Positions 32,029 through 39,874 of a stretch of 44,521 nucleotides of DNA are shown one piece after another. The position numbers and the translations under genes are program-made. The DNA is from Sphingomonadales bacterium. Lineage in GTDB: Bacteria > Pseudomonadota > Alphaproteobacteria > Sphingomonadales > Sphingomonadaceae. Position 1 is the stretch's first letter. Each line of letters opens with the position of its first letter. The notes under the pieces were generated by a model. The model was not told the origin of the DNA. It did not search any database and saw nothing but the letters and a program-made list of their open reading frames with translations. The stretch spans positions 1 through 44,521 of the forward strand of contig JAIXZV010000120.1 in the NCBI GenBank assembly GCA_027489365.1, written 5' to 3'.

Positions 32029-33021
32029 CTAGCTGTTTGGTCCCGGAGTTTGATGGTGCGGGTCTGATGTGAATCGCTGTGGCTGTTTTGTCCAGCACTT
32101 GCAGATGTATTCGTAGGGCGTGAGGCCTTGGAGGGTCTTTAGGCGCTTGGCGAAGTTGTAGGCAGCGACGAAGCTGGCGAGGTGGTCGCGCAGTTGGTCG
32201 TGGGTCTCGTAATAGAAGCGTTTGACCGTCGCCTCTTTGATCGTTCGGTTCATCCGCTCGACCTGACCGTTGGTCCAGGGATGCTTGGGCTTGGTGGTTC
32301 GATGATCGATATCATGCCTGGCGCAGGCGTACTCGAAGGCGTGCGCCCAGAAGCGTTCACCATTGGCCATGGCTTCCTTGATCAACGGGACGGCTGATCC
32401 GCCGCCGCCCGGCGTGGTGAACTGGATGCCATTGTCGGTCAGCACGGTGTGGATCTTGTAGGGGACCGCCTTGATCAGCCGCAGCAAGAAGTCGCGCGAA
32501 GTTGCCGTCTTCGAGGTCTCGTGCAGCTCGACAAACGCAAACTTGCTGGTCCGATCAATCGCCACGAACATGTAGAGCTTGCCCTGCTCGGTCCGGACCT
32601 CGGCCATATCGATGTGGAAGTAGCCGATGGGGTAGGTGCTGAACTTGCCACGCTTGGGCTTGTCGCCTTCGACGTGCGGCAAGCGTGAGATATCGTGGCG
32701 TTGCAGGCAGCGGTGCAACGATGATCTGGTCAGGTGAGGGATCGTCGCCTGCAGCGCGTAGAGACAGTCATCCAGTGGCAGCAGCGTGTGTTTGCGGAAG
32801 GCGACGATGATCGCTTCCTCTTCGATGCTCAGTACCGTCGAATGGGCATCCTTCGGGCCGGGGCGCACATCGACGGTACTGCTCCGGCTGCGCCACTTGG
32901 CAACCGTCTTAGGGTTGATGCCGTGCCGCTTGGCGAGGACCCTCAAGCTCTCTTGACTATTTTGTATTGCTCGACGGACTGCCGCTGTCGTGCTGGCGCT
33001 CCCGTGAAGAACCTGTCCCAT
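32029..33021 (-). CDS. IS481-family transposase
   Basis: A 330-residue DDE transposase, with an N-terminal helix-turn-helix (SLRVLAKRHGINPKTVAKWR) and an integrase-like core. Catalytic residues are in YFHIDMAEVRTEQGKLYMFV (first Asp), HTVLTDNGIQFT (second Asp) and HPWTNGQVERMNRTIKEATV (Glu). The start at 33021 (MGQVLHGS) is favoured; an ATG at 33036 adds five residues. The stop codon TAG occupies 32031-32029, outside the inverted repeat and inside the CTAG target duplication, so the element relies on its target for its stop. All conserved residues are present, so the element may be active. Confidence 0.93.
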   Translation of the reverse strand: MGQVLHGSASTTAAVRRAIQNSQESLRVLAKRHGINPKTVAKWRSRSSTVDVRPGPKDAHSTVLSIEEEAIIVAFRKHTLLPLDDCLYALQATIPHLTRSSLHRCLQRHDISRLPHVEGDKPKRGKFSTYPIGYFHIDMAEVRTEQGKLYMFVAIDRTSKFAFVELHETSKTATSRDFLLRLIKAVPYKIHTVLTDNGIQFTTPGGGGSAVPLIKEAMANGERFWAHAFEYACARHDIDHRTTKPKHPWTNGQVERMNRTIKEATVKRFYYETHDQLRDHLASFVAAYNFAKRLKTLQGLTPYEYICKCWTKQPQRFTSDPHHQTPGPNS

Positions 33022-33078
33022 AGCGCATCCTTCCATTCCTGCTTGGATGATGCACCATCAAACTCCGGGACCAAACAG
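32033..33078 (-). mobile_element. IS481-family insertion sequence, complete
   Basis: A 1046-base element bounded by perfect 27-base inverted repeats at 32033-32059 and 33052-33078 (outer ends CTGTTTGG.../...CCAAACAG, inner ends GATGGTGC/GCACCATC). It is flanked by a CTAG duplication at 32029-32032 and 33079-33082; extending outward, ACTAGC and GCTAGC differ at one position, in line with the NCTAGN preference of IS481. It carries one transposase gene. It inserted two bases beyond the stop codon of the glyoxalase gene and so did not damage it. Confidence 0.9.
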
Positions 33079-33083
33079 CTAGC

Positions 33084-33497
33084 TCACCAGCTACCGACGC
33101 TCGGCATCGACACCCACGGCTCGGCGGGTTCCAGCCGCCCTTCCTGCAGCAATTCGATCGAAATGCCGTCGGGCGTGCGCACGAACGCCATATAGCCGTC
33201 GCGCGGCGGGCGATTGATCGTCACGCCCGCGTCCATCAAGCGCTGGCACGTCTCGTAGATATTCTCGACCCGGTACGCGAGATGCCCGAAATTGCGGCCG
33301 CCGGTATACTCCTCCGGGTCCCAATTGTGCGTCAGTTCGACCTCGGCCTGCTCGTCGCCGGGTGCCGCGAGGTAGATCAGGGTGAAACGCCCCGATTCGC
33401 TCGACATGCGGCGGGTTTCTTTCAGGCCGAGCAGTTCGAAGAACCGCACGGTGGCATCGGGATCGGTCACGCGGACCATGGTGTGGAGATATTTCAT
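33084..33497 (-). CDS. gloA: Lactoylglutathione lyase (glyoxalase I)
   Basis: A 137-residue glyoxalase I. Metal ligands fit the family: His6 in LHTMVRV, the Glu in AEVELTHNWDPEEY, the His in NFGHLAYRV, and the Glu in ISIELLQEG. It converts the hemithioacetal of methylglyoxal and glutathione to S-lactoylglutathione. The C-terminal tail EPWVSMPSVGSW is short and ends two bases from the IS481 element. It stands alone between the IS element and the aspartyl hydroxylase gene, both in the same orientation. Confidence 0.93.
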   Translation of the reverse strand: MKYLHTMVRVTDPDATVRFFELLGLKETRRMSSESGRFTLIYLAAPGDEQAEVELTHNWDPEEYTGGRNFGHLAYRVENIYETCQRLMDAGVTINRPPRDGYMAFVRTPDGISIELLQEGRLEPAEPWVSMPSVGSW

Positions 33498-33559
33498 GGG
33501 GTCATCATAGCCCCGCCAAGCGGCCGCAAAACCTCACAAAAAGTCATGCCCCCGTGCGA

Positions 33560-34858
33560 TCAAAGCCGCGTCTGCGTGCCGCCGAAGCCGTCGCCGCGCG
33601 CCGCATCGGTGGTGGCATAGAAGGTCGCGATCATCGCGCGCTCCTCCGCCCCCAGATGCGGGTTCCACACGTCGAAGATTAGGATCGCGCGCATGTCATC
33701 GCTGTCGTTCCACGCCTCATGTTCGATCGTGTCGTCGAACACGAACGCGCGGCCGACCTCCCATGCGCGCGTCTCCCCGCCGACGCGGAAGCCGCAGCCC
33801 GGCGGCACGATCAGCGGCAGATGGACAGTCGCGCGAATGTTGGTGACCCCCGTGTGCGGCGGGATGCGCGTATGCGGCCGCAAGACCGAGAAGAACGCCG
33901 AGGGCGCGCGCAGCGGCAGATCGGGCAGGGGCAAGGCCTCCAGCGCGGCGACCGTCGCCGGGCAGCGCGCCGCCAGTGCCTCCACGCGCGCACCGTGGCG
34001 ATAGAGATGCAGCGCGCTCCAATCGAGCGAATGGTCGAGCGGGGTCCAGCGATTGTCGGGCGTGCCGGGCTCCATTTCGACATAGGGCCGGAAATCGCGC
34101 GCACCGTCTTCCTGGTACAGGTGCAGAAATTCGGCGCGGATCGCCGCGGTCTGCGCCTCGATCTCAGGCAACCATGGAAAATGCTCGCGCGCGAAATACT
34201 CATCGGCGGGCAGGAAGGGGACGTGCAGCCCGGAACAGACGTTGGCGTAAATGCGCCGCCCGCCGAGCATCGCATCGATCGCGGTCGTGACCTTGCGCCG
34301 CGCATCAGGCGGTGCCGCCGGATGGCGTGTCTCGAGCGCGGTATCGACCGCCTGGCGCAAATGCTGGGTGCGCGACGCGACATAATGGGCCGCGCGCTGC
34401 AACACCGGGTCGAGCGCCGCCGGACGATCGGGCATCAACTGCGCCACCGCCAGTACACCCGACCAACGCGCCGCTGCATCGGCTTCCTCCCCCAGCCGCT
34501 CGTGCAGCTCGGCCAGGCGGATCAGCCCCATCACATCGCGCTGGTCGCATTCCAGCACCGCGAGCAACGCAGCCCGCTCGCGCGCATCGTCTTTCAGCGC
34601 GCGTGCTGCCGTGGCGATGTTGAGATGCAGCGGTGCCGCCTTGGGATCGGCGGCGGCGGCGCGTTCGAACAGCGCCAGGGCACGGTGCGCATCGCGCCGC
34701 TGCAGCGCGATCGTCCCCAGCGCATTGAGCGCCGCGGCATGATCGCCCTGCTGCGCGACGATCGCTTCGAAATGGGAAATGGCTTCATCGATCCGCCCGG
34801 CGGCGCTCGCCCGCCGGGCGGCATCGAACAGCGCGGAAAGATCGACCGGAACCGTCAT
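33560..34858 (-). CDS. TPR protein with aspartyl/asparaginyl beta-hydroxylase domain
   Basis: A 432-residue protein. The first 160 residues hold tetratricopeptide repeats (AAGRIDEAISHFEAIVAQQG, AALNALGTIALQRRDAHRAL, ALFERAAAADPKAAPLHLNI). The C-terminal half is an aspartyl/asparaginyl beta-hydroxylase domain, a 2-oxoglutarate/iron oxygenase: RPHTRIPPHTGVTN (first His), a conserved Arg in NIRATVHLPL, and FVFDDTIEHEAWND (second His). It hydroxylates Asp or Asn side chains in peptides or proteins. It lies directly after the TonB receptor gene, separated by a strong hairpin, with AGGAG eight bases before the start. In sphingomonads this pair is seen elsewhere to my recollection, but its joint role is not known to me. 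Confidence 0.85.
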   Translation of the reverse strand: MTVPVDLSALFDAARRASAAGRIDEAISHFEAIVAQQGDHAAALNALGTIALQRRDAHRALALFERAAAADPKAAPLHLNIATAARALKDDARERAALLAVLECDQRDVMGLIRLAELHERLGEEADAAARWSGVLAVAQLMPDRPAALDPVLQRAAHYVASRTQHLRQAVDTALETRHPAAPPDARRKVTTAIDAMLGGRRIYANVCSGLHVPFLPADEYFAREHFPWLPEIEAQTAAIRAEFLHLYQEDGARDFRPYVEMEPGTPDNRWTPLDHSLDWSALHLYRHGARVEALAARCPATVAALEALPLPDLPLRAPSAFFSVLRPHTRIPPHTGVTNIRATVHLPLIVPPGCGFRVGGETRAWEVGRAFVFDDTIEHEAWNDSDDMRAILIFDVWNPHLGAEERAMIATFYATTDAARGDGFGGTQTRL

Positions 34859-34872
34859 GCTACGGGCTCCTG

Positions 34873-34910
34873 AACGCCGGGCGACGCGCTGGCAAGCGTC
34901 GCCCGGCGTT
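34873..34910. terminator. Strong 15-base-pair hairpin between TonB receptor and hydroxylase genes
   Basis: AACGCCGGGCGACGC (34873-34887), an eight-base loop, and its perfect complement at 34896-34910. On the minus strand it starts six bases after the receptor stop and ends one base before the AGGAG ribosome binding site of the hydroxylase gene (34867-34871). There is no T-tract, so it is more likely an mRNA stabiliser or partial attenuator than a full terminator. Confidence 0.6.
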
Positions 34911-34916
34911 GGTCCG

Positions 34917-37868
34917 TCAGAAGGTCAACCGTCCGCCGAACGCGAAACGCCGTCCGAGCGCATCATAGGTCGACGGATAGGTATTGCCGCTGCCGAACAG
35001 CACGGTGCCGATGCTCCCGCCGACCAGCGGCGGTTGCCGGTCGAACAGGTTGCTGACGGTGAAGGTCAGTTCAAAATGCGGCTTCACCCGGAAGCGCGTC
35101 GACAGGTCGAAATAGTCATAGGCCGGGATCTTACCGAAGCTGCCGAAGGCCGGGCCGTTGGCGACGATGTCGAGCGGTTCCTGCCGGACGCTCGAAATGT
35201 GCCGCCACTGCAGCGACAGATCAGCCGCGCCGACGCTCACCGTGGTGCGCTGGTTCCAGCTATATTCGGGCTGGATCGACCCGGTGTAGCCGCAATTCGC
35301 GCTGTAGAAACCGACGCATTCGCGGTTGACCGAGGTCGGAGTCGCCTGGAACTTCTGATGGTTGGTCCAATTGCCCTGGAACGACAGGGCCAGCGTCGCG
35401 ACGCCGATCCGGCGGCGGTAATTGACGCCGAGATCGATCCCGTCGGTTTCCAATCGACCCAGGTTCGACAGGCCGAGATACAGGCCGCCGGTGGTCCCCG
35501 CATCGCCGTCGAGCGAACCAGTGCCGGGGTTGCGGCGGATCTGCGTGCAGGCCAGGCTGGTGGCGCTGCTGGCGCTCAGGCCGGTGAAGCAGCTGTTGAT
35601 CGCATCCTGCGCGGTCGGCGTGGTGATCGCGTCCCGCACCTTGATGTTGTAATAATCGACCGTCACCGACAGACCCGGCACCATCGGCGGCTGCAGCACG
35701 ACCCCCAGCGTGAAGGTCGTCGCCTTTTCGGGCTTGAGCGCGAGGTTGCCGCCCGTCGTCGTGTTGGGCTGCGCCGAGGACGGATCGCGGATGATGCCGA
35801 TCGTGAACGATGGCGCGCCTTGCGCCAGGCACACAGCGGTCAGCGCCGCATTGCCGACCGGTTTGGTGCCCGAGCACGGATCGGCCGCGAGCGAACCGAG
35901 ACCGGTCGAGTTCGGCTGGAACAGTTCGGCGATGTTCGGCGCCCGCACCGCGGTCTGATACACGCCGCGGAACTTGATCGCCTTGACCGGGGACCAGCCC
36001 GCACCGACCTTCCACGACGTGGTGCTATAGGTCGGCGATCCGGCTGCGGTGATCTTATACTGCGACTGCCGAATGCCCGCCTCCAGCGTCAGATCCTCGA
36101 AGAACGGCCGGTTCTGCACGATCGGCGCGATCACTTCGCCAAAGCCTTCGATCACGCGGTACGCACCGGTGAACGGGGTGATCGCGCCGCCGCCGCCGCC
36201 CAATTCGCTGGGGTTCTGCGCCAGCGCATCGGCCTCCTGCGTTGCCTTGTAGCGGCGATATTCGACCCCGACCGCGAAGCTGATCGGCTTTTCCGCCCAG
36301 GGTGTGGACACGCCGACATCGCCGTTGATCTGGCCGCGCGCCTGGGCGAGCGAGGTGGTAATCCGGCTGGTCGCGGGCACGCGGAGGTACGCCGCCTGCT
36401 GCTCGGTGATGGCACCGGCATTGCCGAAGATGTTGAGCGGAACGCAACCGCTCGTGCCGCTCAGGCAGCTCGTGGTGTTGGTCGCCAGCAACGCATCGCG
36501 GACGCGCGTCAGGCTGACGTAATTCTGCTGCGCGTGGTAATTCTCGCTCTGGCCATAGCTGCCCGACACGTCCCACTTCAGCGACTTGGTCAGCGCACCG
36601 CGCAGCCCGCCGCGGAAATCGAACACTTGCGTTTCATAGCGGTCGATGCGCGGGCCGACGTCGGTGGTGCGGATGCGCAGCTGCGTGGAGAAGGTACGAT
36701 AGTTCGGATCGGTCGGGCTGGTCGCCGCCGCGCCCGCCGCGCACTGCGCCGGGGTCAGCGTCTGGATGCCGACCACCGCCGGATTGAAATCGTTATTGGC
36801 GCAGAAGGTCGCCCGCGCCGCGGCCGGCAGATACGGGTTGGACAGCGGGATCGCGACGTCGGCGGCGAACACGCCCGACGGCGCGACGATCGTCTGCACG
36901 ATGTTCTTCGAATACATTGCGCGACCGTAGGCCTCGATCGAATCGGTCACGTCATAATGCGTCGCGGCATAGGCGTTGTAGCGCTCGAACGGCGTCTGGA
37001 AGACGTTGTACGGGTTATAGTTGAACGGCTGATACGGTGCCACCAGCGCACCCGAGGTCGGCTGGATCTGCAGCGTACCGAGTGCGCCGACGCTGAACGA
37101 CGAGGGCAGCGACGTGCCCGATCCGCCCGGCGCACCGGTATAGGAATTGATGTTGGTGGCCGAGAAATCGCGCGCGCCCTGATAGACCGGATCCGACTTC
37201 TGATAGCCGAACGACAGGACCGCGTTGCCCTTGTCCTCGGCAAAGTTCGCGCCGAGCGTCAGGTCGCCACGGAAATAGCCACCGTCGCCGCGCCCGGTGA
37301 TCTGGTACGAGGACGCCGCCTCGACGCCCTTGAAATCGTTGCGCGTGACGAAGTTGACGACGCCGGTGATCGCATCGGCACCGTAGGTGGTGGACGCACC
37401 GCCGGTCAGCGTATCGACCCGCTCGATCAGCGCGAGCGGAATGTTGTTGAGATCGACGCGGCCATAGAGATCGGCCGGTGCGATGCGGTTGCCGTCAAGC
37501 AGCACGACGTTGCGGAAGTTACCGAGCCCGCGCAGATCGACGTAGAAAGACCCCGCACCGCCATTGTTCACCGCCGAACCGACGTTGGGCACCGCCCCCG
37601 GCAAGGTGCGCAGGATTTCCTCCGCAGTATTGGCTTGCCGCAGCCGGATTTCATCCTTGCCGATGATCTGCACCGGCGTCGAGCTGACGACGTTGGGATC
37701 GCGGATCAGCGTGCCGGTGACGACGATATCGTTATTCTCGCCCGGTGCCTCGGCGGCAGTGTCCTGCGGCTGCGCGGCGGGCGTGCTCTGGGCGAAGGCC
37801 GGCGCGCCCGCGCCGATCATACCGACCAACGTCGTGGCCAAGAGATAGTGACGGATGCGTGCAGACAT
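34917..37868 (-). CDS. TonB-dependent outer-membrane receptor
   Basis: A 983-residue receptor with a signal peptide (MSARIRHYLLATTLVGMIGA, cleavage after APAFAQ), a TonB box region NNDIVVTGTLIRD, a plug domain (NTAEEILRTLPGAVPNVGSA, YVDLRGLGNFRNVVLLDGNR, RVDTLTGGASTTYGADAITG, with VVNFVTRNDF), and a barrel ending RRFAFGGRLTF. The start has AAGGGG six bases upstream. It belongs to the oar-like/large sphingomonad receptor type with long loops containing paired cysteines (DPCSGTKP, SNCGYTG). Its neighbours are a peptide-type ABC importer operon upstream and an aspartyl hydroxylase downstream, so peptide uptake is plausible. The 190 bases before it hold its promoter, but no clear hexamers were identified. 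Confidence 0.93.
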   Translation of the reverse strand: MSARIRHYLLATTLVGMIGAGAPAFAQSTPAAQPQDTAAEAPGENNDIVVTGTLIRDPNVVSSTPVQIIGKDEIRLRQANTAEEILRTLPGAVPNVGSAVNNGGAGSFYVDLRGLGNFRNVVLLDGNRIAPADLYGRVDLNNIPLALIERVDTLTGGASTTYGADAITGVVNFVTRNDFKGVEAASSYQITGRGDGGYFRGDLTLGANFAEDKGNAVLSFGYQKSDPVYQGARDFSATNINSYTGAPGGSGTSLPSSFSVGALGTLQIQPTSGALVAPYQPFNYNPYNVFQTPFERYNAYAATHYDVTDSIEAYGRAMYSKNIVQTIVAPSGVFAADVAIPLSNPYLPAAARATFCANNDFNPAVVGIQTLTPAQCAAGAAATSPTDPNYRTFSTQLRIRTTDVGPRIDRYETQVFDFRGGLRGALTKSLKWDVSGSYGQSENYHAQQNYVSLTRVRDALLATNTTSCLSGTSGCVPLNIFGNAGAITEQQAAYLRVPATSRITTSLAQARGQINGDVGVSTPWAEKPISFAVGVEYRRYKATQEADALAQNPSELGGGGGAITPFTGAYRVIEGFGEVIAPIVQNRPFFEDLTLEAGIRQSQYKITAAGSPTYSTTSWKVGAGWSPVKAIKFRGVYQTAVRAPNIAELFQPNSTGLGSLAADPCSGTKPVGNAALTAVCLAQGAPSFTIGIIRDPSSAQPNTTTGGNLALKPEKATTFTLGVVLQPPMVPGLSVTVDYYNIKVRDAITTPTAQDAINSCFTGLSASSATSLACTQIRRNPGTGSLDGDAGTTGGLYLGLSNLGRLETDGIDLGVNYRRRIGVATLALSFQGNWTNHQKFQATPTSVNRECVGFYSANCGYTGSIQPEYSWNQRTTVSVGAADLSLQWRHISSVRQEPLDIVANGPAFGSFGKIPAYDYFDLSTRFRVKPHFELTFTVSNLFDRQPPLVGGSIGTVLFGSGNTYPSTYDALGRRFAFGGRLTF

Positions 37869-38058
37869 GGGGAACCCCTTATGGCTTTTAAGGAAGCAAT
37901 GATCTCAGCGTGCCCCCTGCAGGGCGGTGCTCCGATCTTCGTCGGAATGTCACACGAGCGTAACCTGCGCAGGCGTGATCCGGAAGCGTTCTGAGCGCCT
38001 GTTCCGGCTCAAAAAGGTCGCGAGATTATGAGTTTTACGCACAAGAGCGCGATAGCAA

Positions 38059-38928
38059 TCACTCGCCCTGGCGCGCGCGCAATCCCTCGCCCAGGATGTT
38101 CACCCCGATCATCGTGAGGAAAATCATCACGCCCGGCGGAATCGACATCCACGGTGCGCTGACCAGCCAGGGGGCCGCCTGGTTGAGCAGATTGCCCCAG
38201 GTCGGCATCGGCGGCTGGATCCCGAAGCCGAGGAACGACAGCGCCGATTCGAGCATCACCGCGCCACCCACTGCAATCGTTGCCGAAACCGTGATCGCGC
38301 CAACCGCATTGGGCAGCACGTGACGGATGATGATCCGCGCATTGCCCGCGCCGAGCGTGCGGGCAGCGGCAACATAATCGGCGCTGCGGATCGAGCGGAC
38401 GTGCGACCGCACCAGCCGCGCGGCGCTGGTCCAGATGAGCGCGGCGATCAGCAACACGAGCAGCGTCGGATTGGGCCGCATCAGGCTGGCAACGACCAGA
38501 ACCAGCGGCAAAGCGGGAATCGACAGCATGACATCGGTGAAGCGCATCAGGAGTTGATCGATCCATCCCCCGAAGTAGCCCGAGAGCGCGCCAAACACCG
38601 TGCCGATGCCCGTCGCAACCGCTGCCCCCGCCAGCCCCACCGCCAGCGAAATCCGCCCGCCGAACAGCAAGCGCGTCAGCACGTCGCGCCCCAATTCGTC
38701 CGTCCCCAGCCAGTGCGACAGCGACGGCGCATGGGGTTCGCCCAGCAAGGCGAGCGATTGCTCGTCATAGGCATAAGGCGACAGCCACGGCCCCAGCACG
38801 ACCGCCAGCGCGATCAGGCCGAGCAACACCAGGCCGCTGATCAGCGCGCCGGGCCTGCGCAACCGCCCGCGCGCGCTGGGCGCTGCCTCGGCGGCGAGAG
38901 GCGATCCGAGGGGCGCGGCGCTATCCAT
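38059..38928 (-). CDS. Peptide-type ABC transporter permease (DppC/OppC-like)
   Basis: A 289-residue inner-membrane permease. The N-terminal cytoplasmic region (ARGRLRRPGALISG) precedes the first helix, and HWLGTDELGRDVLTRLLFGG is the signature of DppC/OppC proteins. The ATPase-coupling loop is in YVAAARTLGAGNARIIIRHV with LPNAVG, and the C-terminus SIPPGVMIFLTMIGVNILGE is typical. It works with the DppB-like permease, whose gene end it overlaps by eight bases. It is the last gene of the importer operon. Confidence 0.92.
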   Translation of the reverse strand: MDSAAPLGSPLAAEAAPSARGRLRRPGALISGLVLLGLIALAVVLGPWLSPYAYDEQSLALLGEPHAPSLSHWLGTDELGRDVLTRLLFGGRISLAVGLAGAAVATGIGTVFGALSGYFGGWIDQLLMRFTDVMLSIPALPLVLVVASLMRPNPTLLVLLIAALIWTSAARLVRSHVRSIRSADYVAAARTLGAGNARIIIRHVLPNAVGAITVSATIAVGGAVMLESALSFLGFGIQPPMPTWGNLLNQAAPWLVSAPWMSIPPGVMIFLTMIGVNILGEGLRARQGE

Positions 38929-39874
38929 TGCGCAACCGTGGGTCGAGCGCGGCCTGTGCCAGATCGCCGACGATATTGGCCAGGATCACGGCCGCCGATC
39001 CCATCATCAACACCCCCATCAGCACCGGATAATCGCGCCCGTCCATGCTCTGCACGAACAGGCTGCCGATCCCCGGCCAGGCGAACACCGCTTCGGTAAT
39101 GACCGCGCCCGAAATCAGGCTGGCGAGATCGAGCGCGATGATGCTGATCGCCGGCACAATCGCGTTGCGCAGCGCGTGGCGAACCAGCACTTCGCGCTCG
39201 CTCAGGCCCTTGGCATAGGCCGTGCGGATATAATCGCGCGACAGTATGTCGATCATCCCGGCGCGAATGTAGCGCGTCCACGCCGCCGTCGTCACCAGCG
39301 CCAGCACCGTGGCGGGCATCACCAGATGTGCCAGCGAATCGACGAAGGACGGATCCCCGATCGTCTCCATCCCCGCCGACGGCAGCCAGCCGAGCCGCAC
39401 CGAAAACAGATATTGCATCACCAAGGCGAGCCAGAAGGCCGGCATCGACAGGCCGCTCAGCGTCGCCGCATCGATCGTGCGGTCGATCCAGCTGCCCCGG
39501 CGCGCCGCCGCCAACGTGCCGAGCGTCAGCGACGCCACCAACGCCACCAGCATCGCCGCCGCCCCAAGTTCGAGCGTCGGCCCGAGCCGCTCGACCAATT
39601 CGGTCAGCACCGGCCGCCCGGTACGGATCGAAAAGCCCCAATCGCCGGTCAGCATCGCCTTCAGCCACAGCCCGTATTGCACCGGCAGCGGCTTGTTCAG
39701 GCCGTACGCTTCGGCCAGCCGCTCGAGCGCCGCCGGGGTGACGGAAGGATTATCGGCATAGACGTCGAGCGGCCCGCCCGGCGCCAGATGCACGACCAGG
39801 AACAGCAGCAGCGAAATGCCGAGTAGCAGCGGAATGGCCGCCACCAGCCGGGTGAGCACGACCCGCGCACTCAT
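38921..39874 (-). CDS. Peptide-type ABC transporter permease (DppB/OppB-like)
   Basis: A 317-residue permease with six predicted helices. The N-terminus RLVAAIPLLLGISLLLFLVV followed by HLAPGGPLD is the DppB signature; the ATPase-contact motif is in DYIRTAYAKGLSEREVLVRH with ALRNAIVP. The ATG at 39874 overlaps the binding-protein stop as ATGA; another ATG nine bases earlier (39883) is possible. Together with the DppC-like protein it forms the membrane channel of the importer. Confidence 0.92.
   Translation of the reverse strand: MSARVVLTRLVAAIPLLLGISLLLFLVVHLAPGGPLDVYADNPSVTPAALERLAEAYGLNKPLPVQYGLWLKAMLTGDWGFSIRTGRPVLTELVERLGPTLELGAAAMLVALVASLTLGTLAAARRGSWIDRTIDAATLSGLSMPAFWLALVMQYLFSVRLGWLPSAGMETIGDPSFVDSLAHLVMPATVLALVTTAAWTRYIRAGMIDILSRDYIRTAYAKGLSEREVLVRHALRNAIVPAISIIALDLASLISGAVITEAVFAWPGIGSLFVQSMDGRDYPVLMGVLMMGSAAVILANIVGDLAQAALDPRLRNG

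Noticed and set aside
34779..37994. A 1071-codon open frame on the plus strand, opposite the TonB receptor and the start of the hydroxylase gene
   Set aside because: Arginine-rich, low-complexity composition typical of antisense frames in GC-rich DNA; the minus-strand genes have clear domains, signals and start sites.
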